The notes beneath the pieces were generated by a model that did not search any database, was not told where the DNA came from, and saw only the letters and a program-made list of their open reading frames with translations. From Micromussa lordhowensis (lineage: Eukaryota > Cnidaria > Anthozoa > Scleractinia > Lobophylliidae): DNA of 64,000 nt. The stretch is taken from contig OZ026606.1 of NCBI GenBank assembly GCA_964020085.1, positions 16,091,280-16,155,279 on the forward strand. The letters are read 5' to 3'. Made by a program: the position numbers and the translations under genes. Positions 1 to 12,000 of the stretch are shown here, piece after piece (position 1 is the stretch's first letter; each line of letters starts with the position of its first letter).

Positions 1-3000
1 GCGGGTCAGGCTTCGGAGCAGTTTCGGTCACGTATGATTTTTGGCCAAAAGCGCAGGCCGCGGGTCAGGCTTCGGAGCAGTTTCGGTCACGTACGATTTT
101 TGGCCAAAAGCGCAGGCCGCGGGTCAGGCTTCGGAGCAGTTTCGGTCACGTACGATTTTTGGCCAAAAGCGCAGGCCGCGGGTCAGGCTTCGGAGCAGTT
201 TCGGTCACGTACGATTTTTGGCCAAAAGCGCAGGCCGCGGGTCAGGCTTCGGAGCAGTTTCGGTCACGTATGATTTTTGGCCAAAAGCGCAGGCCGCGGG
301 TCAGGCTTCGGAGCAGTTTCGGTCACGTATGATTTTTGGCCAAAAGCGCAGGCCGCGGGTCAGGCTTCGGAGCAGTTTCGGTCACGTACGATTTTTGGCC
401 AAAAGCGCAGGCCGCGGGTCAGGCTTCGGAGCAGTTTCGGTCACGTACGATTTTTGGCCAAAAGCGCAGGCCGCGGGTCAGGCTTCGGAGCAGTTTCGGT
501 CACGTATGATTTTTGGCCAAAAGCGCAGGCCGCGGGTCAGGCTTCGGAGCAGTTTCGGTCACGTAGGATTTTTGGCCAAAAGCGCAGGCCGCGGGTCAGG
601 CTTCGGAGCAGTTTCGGTCACGTACGATTTTTGGCCAAAAGCGCAGGCCGCGGGTCAGGCTTCGGAGCAGTTTCGGTCACGTATGATTTTTGGCCAAAAG
701 CGCAGGCCGCGGGTCAGGCTTCGGAGCAGTTTCGGTCACGTATGATTTTTGGCCAAAAGCGCAGGCCGCGGGTCAGGCTTCGGAGCAGTTTCGGTCACGT
801 ACGATTTTTGGCCAAAAGCGCAGGCCGCGGGTCAGGCTTCGGAGCAGTTTCGGTCACGTACGATTTTTGGCCAAAAGCGCAGGCCGCGGGTCAGGCTTCA
901 GAGCAGTTTCGGTCACGTACGATTTTTGGCCAAAAGCGCAGGCCGCGGGTCAGGCTTCGGAGCAGTTTCGGTCACGTACGATTTTTGGCCAAAAGCGCAG
1001 GCCGCGGGTCAGGCTTCAGAGCAGTTTCGGTCACGTACGATTTTTGGCCAAAAGCGCAGGCCGCGGGTCAGGCTTCGGAGCAGTTTCGGTCACGTACGAT
1101 TTTTGGCCAAAAGCGCAGGCCGCGGGTCAGGCTTCGGAGCAGTTTCGGTCACGTATGATTTTTGGCCAAAAGCGCAGGCCGCGGGTCAGGCTTCGGAGCA
1201 GTTTCGGTCACGTATGATTTTTGGCCAAAAGCGCAGGCCGCGGGTCAGGCTTCGGAGCAGTTTCGGTCACGTATGATTTTTGGCCAAAAGCGCAGGCCGC
1301 GGGTCAGGCTTCGGAGCAGTTTCGGTCACGTACGATTTTTGGCCAAAAGCGCAGGCCGCGGGTCAGGCTTCGGAGCAGTTTCGGTCACGTACGATTTTTG
1401 GCCAAAAGCGCAGGCCGCGGGTCAGGCTTCGGAGCAGTTTCGGTCACGTACGATTTTTGGCCAAAAGCGCAGGCCGCGGGTCAGGCTTCGGAGCAGTTTC
1501 GGTCACGTACGATTTTTGGCCAAAAGCGCAGGCCGCGGGTCAGGCTTCGGAGCAGTTTCGGTCACGTATGATTTTTGGCCAAAAGCGCAGGCCGCGGGTC
1601 AGGCTTCGGAGCAGTTTCGGTCACGTATGATTTTTGGCCAAAAGCGCAGGCCGCGTGTCAGGCTTCGGAGCAGTTTCGGTCACGTATGATTTTTGGCCAA
1701 AAGCGCAGGCCGCGGGTCAGGCTTCGGAGCAGTTTCGGTCACGTATGATTTTTGGCCAAAAGCGCAGGCCGCGGGTCAGGCTTCGGAGCAGTTTCGGTCA
1801 CGTATGATTTTTGGCCAAAAGCGCAGGCCGCGGGTCAGGCTTCATAGCAGTTTCGGTCACGTATGATTTTTGGCCAAAAGCGCAGGCCGCGGGTCAGGCT
1901 TCAGAGCAGTTTCGGTCACGTATGATTTTTGGCCAAAAGCGCAGGCCGCGGGTCAGGCTTCGGAGCAGTTTCGGTCACGTATGATTTTTGGCCAAAAGCG
2001 CAGGCCGCGGGTCAGGCTTCGGAGCAGTTTCGGTCACGTATGATTTTTGGCCAAAAGCGCAGGCCGCGGGTCAGGCTTCGGAGCAGTTTCGGTCACGTAT
2101 GATTTTTGGCCAAAAGCGCAGGCCGCGGGTCAGGCTTCGGAGCAGTTTCGGTCACGTATGATTTTTGGCCAAAAGCGCAGGCCGCGGGTCAGGCTTCGGA
2201 GCAGTTTCGGTCACGTATGATTTTTGGCCAAAAGCGCAGGCCGCGGGTCAGGCTTCGGAGCAGTTTCGGTCACGTATGATTTTTGGCCAAAAGCGCAGGC
2301 CGCAGGTCAGGCTTCGGAGGAGTTTCGGTCACGTATGATTTTTGGCCAAAAGCGCAGGCCGCGGGTCAGGCTTCGGAGCAGTTTCGGTCACGTATGATTT
2401 TTGGCCAAAAGCGCAGGCCGCGGGTCAGGCTTCGGAGCAGTTTCGGTCACGTATGATTTTTGGCCAAAAGCGCAGGCCGCGGGTCAGGCTTCGGAGGAGT
2501 TTCGGTCACGTATGATTTTTGGCCAAAAGCGCAGGCCGCGGGTCAGGCTTCGGAGCAGTTTCGGTCACGTATGATTTTTGGCCAAAAGCGCAGGCCGCGG
2601 GTCAGGCTTCGGAGCAGTTTCGGTCACGTATGATTTTTGGCCAAAAGCGCAGGCCGCGGGTCAGGCTTCGGAGCAGTTTCGGTCACGTATGATTTTTGGC
2701 CAAAAGCGCAGGCCGCGGGTCAGGCTTCGGAGCAGTTTCGGTCACGTATGATTTTTGGCCAAAAGCGCAGGCCGCGGGTCAGGCTTCGGAGCAGTTTCGG
2801 TCACGTATGATTTTTGGCCAAAAGCGCAGGCCGCGGGTCAGGCTTCGGAGCAGTTTCGGTCACGTATGATTTTTGGCCAAAAGCGCAGGCCGCAGGTCAG
2901 GCTTCGGAGGAGTTTCGGTCACGTATGATTTTTGGCCAAAAGCGCAGGCCGCGGGTCAGGCTTCGGAGCAGTTTCGGTCACGTATGATTTTTGGCCAAAA

Positions 3001-6000
3001 GCGCAGGCCGCGGGTCAGGCTTCGGAGCAGTTTCGGTCACGTATGATTTTTGGCCAAAAGCGCAGGCCGCGGGTCAGGCTTCGGAGGAGTTTCGGTCACG
3101 TATGATTTTTGGCCAAAAGCGCAGGCCGCGGGTCAGGCTTCGGAGCAGTTTCGGTCACGTATGATTTTTGGCCAAAAGCGCAGGCCGCGGGTCAGGCTTC
3201 GGAGCAGTTTCGGTCACGTATGATTTTTGGCCAAAAGCGCAGGCCGCGGGTCAGGCTTCGGAGCAGTTTCGGTCACGTATGATTTTTGGCCAAAAGCGCA
3301 GGCCGCGGGTCAGGCTTCGGAGCAGTTTCGGTCACGTATGATTTTTGGCCAAAAGCGCAGGCCGCGGGTCAGGCTTCGGAGCAGTTTCGGTCACGTATGA
3401 TTTTTGGCCAAAAGCGCAGGCCGCGGGTCAGGCTTCGGAGCAGTTTCGGTCACGTATGATTTTTGGCCAAAAGCGCAGGCCGCGGGTCAGGCTTCATAGC
3501 AGTTTCGGTCACGTATGATTTTTGGCCAAAAGCGCAGGCCGCGGGTCAGGCTTCAGAGCAGTTTCGGTCACGTATGATTTTTGGCCAAAAGCGCAGGCCG
3601 CGGGTCAGGCTTCGGAGCAGTTTCGGTCACGTATGATTTTTGGCCAAAAGCGCAGGCCGCGGGTCAGGCTTCGGAGCAGTTTCGGTCACGTATGATTTTT
3701 GGCCAAAAGCGCAGGCCGCGGGTCAGGCTTCGGAGCAGTTTCGGTCACGTACGATTTTTGGCCAAAAGCGCACGCCGCGTGTCAGGCTTCGGAGCAGTTT
3801 CGGTCACGTATGATTTTTGGCCAAAAGCGCAGGCCGCGGGTCAGGCTTCGGAGCAGTTTTGGTCACGTACGATTTTTGGCCAAAAGCGCAGGCCGCGGGT
3901 CAGGCTTCGGAGCAGTTTCGGTCACGTACGATTTTTGGCCAAAAGCGCAGGCCGCGGGTCAGGCTTCGGAGCAGTTTCGGTCACGTACGATTTTTGGCCA
4001 AAAGCGCAGGCCGCGGGTCAGGCTTCGGAGCAGTTTCGGTCACGTACGATTTTTGGCCAAAAGCGCAGGCTGCGGGTCAGGCTTCGGACCAGTTTCGGTC
4101 ACGTACGATTTTTGGCCAAAAGCGCAGGCCGCGGGTCAGGCTTCGGAGCAGTTTCGGTCACGTACGATTTTTGGCCAAAAGCGCAGGCCGCGGGTCAGGC
4201 TTCGGAGCAGTTTCGGTCACGTACGATTTTTGGCCAAAAGCGCAGGCCGCGGGTCAGGCTTCGGAGCAGTTTCGGTCACGTACGATTTTTGGCCAAAAGC
4301 GCAGGCCGCGGGTCAGGCTTCGGAGCAGTTTCGGTCACGTACGATTTTTGGCCAAAAGCGCAGGCTGCGGGTCAGGCTTCGGACCAGTTTCGGTCACGTA
4401 CGATTTTTGGCCAAAAGCGCAGGCCGCGGGTCAGCCTTCGGAGCAGTTTCGGTCACGTACGATTTTTGGCCAAAAGCGCAGGCCGCGGGTCAGGCTTCGG
4501 AGCAGTTTCGGTCACGTATGATTTTTGGCCAAAAGCGCAGGCCGCGGGTCAGGCTTCGGAGCAGTTTCGGTCACGTACGATTTTTGGCCAAAAGCGCAGG
4601 CCGCGGGTCAGGCTTCGGAGCAGTTTCGGTCACGTACGATTTTTGGCCAAAAGCGCAGGCTGCGGGTCAGGCTTCGGACCAGTTTCGGTCACGTACGATT
4701 TTTGGCCAAAAGCGCAGGCCGCGGGTCAGGCTTCGGAGCAGTTTCGGTCACGTACGATTTTTGGCCAAAAGCGCAGGCCGCGGGTCAGGCTTCGGAGCAG
4801 TTTCGGTCACGTACGATTTTTGGCCAAAAGCGCAGGCCGCGGGTCAGGCTTCGGAGCAGTTTCGGTCACGTACGATTTTTGGCCAAAAGCGCAGGCCGCG
4901 GGTCAGGCTTCGGAGCAGTTTCGGTCACGTACGATTTTTGGCCAAAAGCGCAGGCCGCGGGTCAGGCTTCGGAGCAGTTTCGGTCACGTATGATTTTTGG
5001 CCAAAAGCGCAGGCCGCGGGTCAGGCTTCGGAGCAGTTTCGGTCACGTACGATTTTTGGCCAAAAGCGCAGGCCGCGGGTCAGGCTTCGGAGCAGTTTCG
5101 GTCACGTATGATTTTTGGCCAAAAGCGCAGGCCGCGGGTCAGGCTTCGGAGCAGTTTCGGTCACGTACGATTTTTGGCCAAAAGCGCAGGCCGCGGGTCA
5201 GGCTTCGGAGCAGTTTCGGTCACGTACGATTTTTGGCCAAAAGCGCAGGCCGCGGGTCAGGCTTCGGAGCAGTTTCGGTCACGTATGATTTTTGGCCAAA
5301 AGCGCAGGCCGCGGGTCAGGCTTCGGAGCAGTTTCGGTCACGTATGATTTTTGGCCAAAAGCGCAGGCCGCGGGTCAGGCTTCGGAGCAGTTTCGGTCAC
5401 GTACGATTTTTGGCCAAAAGTGCAGGCCGCGGGTCAGGCTTCGGAGCAGTTTCGGTCACGTATGATTTTTGGCCAAAAGCGCAGGCCGCGGGTCAGGCTT
5501 CGGAGCAGTTTCGGTCACGTATGATTTTTGGCCAAAAGCGCAGGCCGCGGGTCAGGCTTCGGAGCAGTTTCGGTCACGTATGATTTTTGGCCAAAAGCGC
5601 AGGCCGCGGGTCAGGCTTCGGAGCAGTTTCGGTCACGTACGATTTTTGGCCAAAAGCGCAGGCCGCGGGTCAGGCTTCGGAGCAGTTTCGGTCACGTACG
5701 ATTTTTGGCCAAAAGCGCAGGCCGCGGGTCAGGCTTCGGAGCAGTTTCGGTCACGTACGATTTTTGGCCAAAAGCGCAGGCCGCGGGTCAGGCTTCGGAG
5801 CAGTTTCGGTCACGTACGATTTTTGGCCAAAAGCGCAGGCCGCGGGTCAGGCTTCGGAGCAGTTTCGGTCACGTATGATTTCTGGCCAAAAGCGCAGGCC
5901 GCGGGTCAGGCTTCGGAGCAGTTTCTGTCACGTATGATTTTTGGCCAAAAGCGCAGGCCGCGTGTCAGGCTTCGGAGCAGTTTCGGTCACGTATGATTTT

Positions 6001-9000
6001 TGGCCAAAAGCGCAGGCCGCGGGTCAGGCTTCGGAGCAGTTTCGGTCACGTATGATTTTTGGCCAAAAGCGCAGGCCGCGGGTCAGGCTTCGGAGCAGTT
6101 TCGGTCACGTATGATTTTTGGCCAAAAGCGCAGGCCGCGGGTCAGGCTTCATAGCAGTTTCGGTCACGTATGATTTTTGGCCAAAAGCGCAGGCCGCGGG
6201 TCAGGCTTCAGAGCAGTTTCGGTCACGTATGATTTTTGGCCAAAAGCGCAGGCCGCGGGTCAGGCTTCGGAGCAGTTTCGGTCACGTATGATTTTTGGCC
6301 AAAAGCGCAGGCCGCGGGTCAGGCTTCGGAGCAGTTTCGGTCACGTATGATTTTTGGCCAAAAGCGCAGGCCGCGGGTCAGGCTTCGGAGCAGTTTCGGT
6401 CACGTATGATTTTTGTCCAAAAGCGCAGGCCGCGGGTCAGGCTTCGGAGCAGTTTCGGTCACGTATGATTTTTGGCCAAAAGCGCAGGCCGCGGGTCAGG
6501 CTTCGGAGCAGTTTCGGTCACGTATGATTTTTGGCCAAAAGCGCAGGCCGCGGGTCAGGCTTCGGAGCAGTTTCGGTCACGTATGATTTTTGGCCAAAAG
6601 CGCAGGCCGCAGGTCAGGCTTCGGAGGAGTTTCGGTCACGTATGATTTTTGGCCAAAAGCGCAGGCCGCGGGTCAGGCTTCGGAGCAGTTTCGGTCACGT
6701 ATGATTTTTGGCCAAAAGCGCAGGCCGCGGGTCAGGCTTCGGAGCAGTTTCGGTCACGTATGATTTTTGGCCAAAAGCGCAGGCCGCGGGTCAGGCTTCG
6801 GAGGAGTTTCGGTAACGTATGATTTTTGGCCAAAAGCGCAGGCCGCGGGTCAGGCTTCGGAGCAGTTTCGGTCACGTATGATTTTTGGCCAAAAGCGCAG
6901 GCCGCGGGTCAGGCTTCGGAGCAGTTTCGGTCACGTATGATTTTTGGCCAAAAGCGCAGGCCGCGGGTCAGGCTTCGGAGCAGTTTCGGTCACGTATGAT
7001 TTTTGGCCAAAAGCGCAGGCCGCGGGTCAGGCTTCGGAGCAGTTTCGGTCACGTATGATTTTTGGCCAAAAGCGCAGGCCGCGGGTCAGGCTTCGGAGCA
7101 GTTTCGGTCACGTATGATTTTTGGCCAAAAGCGCAGGCCGCGGGTCAGGCTTCGGAGCAGTTTCGGTAACGTATGATTTTTGGCCAAAAGCGCAGGCCGC
7201 GGGTCAGGCTTCGGAGCAGTTTCGGTCACGTATGATTTTTGGCCAAAAGCGCAGGCCGCGGGTCAGGCTTCGGAGCAGTTTCGGTCACGTATGATTTTTG
7301 GCCAAAAGCGCAGGCCGCGGGTCAGGCTTCGGAGCAGTTTCGGTCACGTATGATTTTTGGCCAAAAGCGCAGGCCGCGGGTCAGGCTTCGGAGCAGTTTC
7401 GGTCACGTATGATTTTTGGCCAAAAGCGCAGGCCGCGGGTCAGGCTTCGGAGCAGTTTCGGTCACGTATGATTTTTGGCCAAAAGCGCAGGCCGCGGGTC
7501 AGGCTTCGGAGCAGTTTCGGTCACGTATGATTTTTGGCCAAAAGCGCAGGCCGCGGGTCAGGCTTCGGAGCAGTTTCGGTCACGTACGATTTTTGGCCAA
7601 AAGCGCAGGCCGCGGGTCAGGCTTCGGAGCAGTTTCGGTCACGTATGATTTTTGGCCAAAAGCGCAGGCCGCGGGTCAGGCTTCGGAGCAGTTTCGGTCA
7701 CGTATGATTTTTGGCCAAAAGCGCAGGCCGCGGGTCAGGCTTCGGAGCAGTTTCGGTCACGTATGATTTTTGGCCAAAAGCGCAGGCCGCGGGTCAGGCT
7801 TCGGAGCAGTTTCGGTCACGTACGATTTTTGGCCAAAAGCGCAGGCCGCGGGTCAGGCTTCGGAGCAGTTTCGGTCACGTACGATTTTTGGCCAAAAGCG
7901 CAGGCCGCGGGTCAGGCTTCGGAGCAGTTTCGGTCACGTACGATTTTTGGCCAAAAGCGCAGGCCGCGGGTCAGGCTTCGGAGCAGTTTCGGTCACGTAC
8001 GATTTTTGGCCAAAAGCGCAGGCCGCGGGTCAGGCTTCGGAGCAGTTTCGGTCACGTATGATTTTTGGCCAAAAGCGCAGGCCGCGGGTCAGGCTTCGGA
8101 GCAGTTTCGGTCACGTATGATTTTTGGCCAAAAGCGCAGGCCGCGTGTCAGGCTTCGGAGCAGTTTCGGTCACGTATGATTTTTGGCCAAAAGCGCAGGC
8201 CGCGGGTCAGGCTTCGGAGCAGTTTCGGTCACGTATGATTTTTGGCCAAAAGCGCAGGCCGCGGGTCAGGCTTCGGAGCAGTTTCGGTCACGTATGATTT
8301 TTGGCCAAAAGCGCAGGCCGCGGGTCAGGCTTCATAGCAGTTTCGGTCACGTATGATTTTTGGCCAAAAGCGCAGGCCGCGGGTCAGGCTTCAGAGCAGT
8401 TTCGGTCACGTATGATTTTTGGCCAAAAGCGCAGGCCGCGGGTCAGGCTTCGGAGCAGTTTCGGTCACGTATGATTTTTGGCCAAAAGCGCAGGCCGCGG
8501 GTCAGGCTTCGGAGCAGTTTCGGTCACGTATGATTTTTGGCCAAAAGCGCAGGCCGCGGGTCAGGCTTCGGAGCAGTTTCGGTCACGTATGATTTTTGGC
8601 CAAAAGCGCAGGCCGCGGGTCAGGCTTCGGAGCAGTTTCGGTCACGTATGATTTTTGGCCAAAAGCGCAGGCCGCGGGTCAGGCTTCGGAGCAGTTTCGG
8701 TCACGTATGATTTTTGGCCAAAAGCGCAGGCCGCGGGTCAGGCTTCGGAGCAGTTTCGGTCACGTATGATTTTTGGCCAAAAGCGCAGGCCGCAGGTCAG
8801 GCTTCGGAGGAGTTTCGGTCACGTATGATTTTTGGCCAAAAGCGCAGGCCGCGGGTCAGGCTTCGGAGCAGTTTCGGTCACGTATGATTTTTGGCCAAAA
8901 GCGCAGGCCGCGGGTCAGGCTTCGGAGCAGTTTCGGTCACGTATGATTTTTGGCCAAAAGCGCAGGCCGCGGGTCAGGCTTCGGAGGAGTTTCGGTCACG

Positions 9001-12000
9001 TATGATTTTTGGCCAAAAGCGCAGGCCGCGGGTCAGGCTTCGGAGCAGTTTCGGTCACGTATGATTTTTGGCCAAAAGCGCAGGCCGCGGGTCAGGCTTC
9101 GGAGCAGTTTCGGTCACGTATGATTTTTGGCCAAAAGCGCAGGCCGCGGGTCAGGCTTCGGAGCAGTTTCGGTCACGTATGATTTTTGGCCAAAAGCGCA
9201 GGCCGCGGGTCAGGCTTCGGAGCAGTTTCGGTCACGTATGATTTTTGGCCAAAAGCGCAGGCCGCGGGTCAGGCTTCGGAGCAGTTTCGGTCACGTATGA
9301 TTTTTGGCCAAAAGCGCAGGCCGCGGGTCAGGCTTCGGAGCAGTTTCGGTCACGTATGATTTTTGGCCAAAAGCGCAGGCCGCGGGTCAGGCTTCATAGC
9401 AGTTTCGGTCACGTATGATTTTTGGCCAAAAGCGCAGGCCGCGGGTCAGGCTTCAGAGCAGTTTCGGTCACGTATGATTTTTGGCCAAAAGCGCAGGCCG
9501 CGGGTCAGGCTTCGGAGCAGTTTCGGTCACGTATGATTTTTGGCCAAAAGCGCAGGCCGCGGGTCAGGCTTCGGAGCAGTTTCGGTCACGTATGATTTTT
9601 GGCCAAAAGCGCAGGCCGCGGGTCAGGCTTCGGAGCAGTTTCGGTCACGTATGATTTTTGGCCAAAAGCGCAGGCCGCGGGTCAGGCTTCGGAGCAGTTT
9701 CGGTCACGTATGATTTTTGGCCAAAAGCGCAGGCCGCGGGTCAGGCTTCGGAGCAGTTTCGGTCACGTATGATTTTTGGCCAAAAGCGCAGGCCGCGGGT
9801 CAGGCTTCGGAGCAGTTTCGGTCACGTATGATTTTTGGCCAAAAGCGCAGGCCGCAGGTCAGGCTTCGGAGGAGTTTCGGTCACGTATGATTTTTGGCCA
9901 AAAGCGCAGGCCGCGGGTCAGGCTTCGGAGCAGTTTCGGTCACGTATGATTTTTGGCCAAAAGCGCAGGCCGCGGGTCAGGCTTCGGAGCAGTTTCGGTC
10001 ACGTATGATTTTTGGCCAAAAGCGCAGGCCGCGGGTCAGGCTTCGGAGGAGTTTCGGTCACGTATGATTTTTGGCCAAAAGCGCAGGCCGCGGGTCAGGC
10101 TTCGGAGCAGTTTCGGTCACGTATGATTTTTGGCCAAAAGCGCAGGCCGCGGGTCAGGCTTCGGAGCAGTTTCGGTCACGTATGATTTTTGGCCAAAAGC
10201 GCAGGCCGCGGGTCAGGCTTCGGAGCAGTTTCGGTCACGTATGATTTTTGGCCAAAAGCGCAGGCCGCGGGTCAGGCTTCGGAGCAGTTTCGGTCACGTA
10301 TGATTTTTGGCCAAAAGCGCAGGCCGCGGGTCAGGCTTCGGAGCAGTTTCGGTCACGTATGATTTTTGGCCAAAAGCGCAGGCCGCGGGTCAGGCTTCGG
10401 AGCAGTTTCGGTCACGTATGATTTTTGGCCAAAAGCGCAGGCCGCGGGTCAGGCTTCGGAGCAGTTTCGGTCACGTATGATTTTTGGCCAAAAGCGCAGG
10501 CCGCGGGTCAGGCTTCGGAGCAGTTTCGGTCACGTATGATTTTTGGCCAAAAGCGCAGGCCGCGGGTCAGGCTTCGGAGCAGTTTCGGTCACGTATGATT
10601 TTTGGCCAAAAGCGCAGGCCGCGGGTCAGGCTTCGGAGCAGTTTCGGTCACGTATGATTTTTGGCCAAAAGCGCAGGCCGCGGGTCAGGCTTCATAGCAG
10701 TTTCGGTCACGTATGATTTTTGGCCAAAAGCGCAGGCCGCGGGTCAGGCTTCAGAGCAGTTTCGGTCACGTATGATTTTTGGCCAAAAGCGCAGGCCGCG
10801 GGTCAGGCTTCGGAGCAGTTTCGGTCACGTATGATTTTTGGCCAAAAGCGCAGGCCGCGGGTCAGGCTTCGGAGCAGTTTCGGTCACGTATGATTTTTGG
10901 CCAAAAGCGCAGGCCGCGGGTCAGGCTTCGGAGCAGTTTCGGTCACGTATGATTTTTGGCCAAAAGCGCAGGCCGCGGGTCAGGCTTCATAGCAGTTTCG
11001 GTCACGTATGATTTTTGGCCAAAAGCGCAGGCCGCGGGTCAGGCTTCAGAGCAGTTTCGGTCACGTATGATTTTTGGCCAAAAGCGCAGGCCGCGGGTCA
11101 GGCTTCGGAGCAGTTTCGGTCACGTATGATTTTTGGCCAAAAGCGCAGGCCGCGGGTCAGGCTTCGGAGCAGTTTCGGTCACGTATGATTTTTGGCCAAA
11201 AGCGCAGGCCGCGGGTCAGGCTTCGGAGCAGTTTCGGTCACGTATGATTTTTGGCCAAAAGCGCAGGCCGCGGGTCAGGCTTCGGAGCAGTTTCGGTCAC
11301 GTATGATTTTTGGCCAAAAGCGCAGGCCGCGGGTCAGGCTTCATAGCAGTTTCGGTCACGTATGATTTTTGGCCAAAAGCGCAGGTTGCGGGTCAGGCTT
11401 CAGAGCAGTTTCGGTCACGTATGATTTTTGGCCAAAAGCGCAGGCCGCGGGTCAGGCTTCGGAGCAGTTTCGGTCACGTATGATTTTTGGCCAAAAGCGC
11501 AGGCCGCGGGTCAGGCTTCGGAGCAGTTTCGGTCACGTATGATTTTTGGCCAAAAGCGCAGGCCGCGGGTCAGGCTTCGGAGCAGTTTCGGTCACGTATG
11601 ATTTTTGGCCAAAAGCGCAGGCCGCGGGTCAGGCTTCGGAGCAGTTTCGGTCACGTATGATTTTTGGCCAAAAGCGCAGGCCGCGGGTCAGGCTTCGGAG
11701 CAGTTTCGGTCACGTATGATTTTTGGCCAAAAGCGCAGGCCGCGGGTCAGGCTTCGGAGCAGTTTCGGTCACGTATGATTTTTGGCCAAAAGCGCAGGTT
11801 GCGGGTCAGGCTTCAGAGCAGTTTCGGTCACGTATGATTTTTGGCCAAAAGCGCAGGCCGCGGGTCAGGCTTCGGAGCAGTTTCGGTCACGTATGATTTT
11901 TGGCCAAAAGCGCAGGCCGCGGGTCAGGCTTCGGAGCAGTTTCGGTCACGTATGATTTTTGGCCAAAAGCGCAGGCCGCGGGTCAGGCTTCGGAGCAGTT

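Noticed and set aside
34..8179. Long + strand open frames (up to 470 codons) encoding GQKRRPRVRL / AKSAGRGSGFG / AQAAGQASEQF repeats
   Set aside because: They are the three rotating frames of the 59-bp satellite, begin at ATGs made by the TATGAT variant, and have no unit-independent protein signal. Treated as by-products, though noted as a curiosity.
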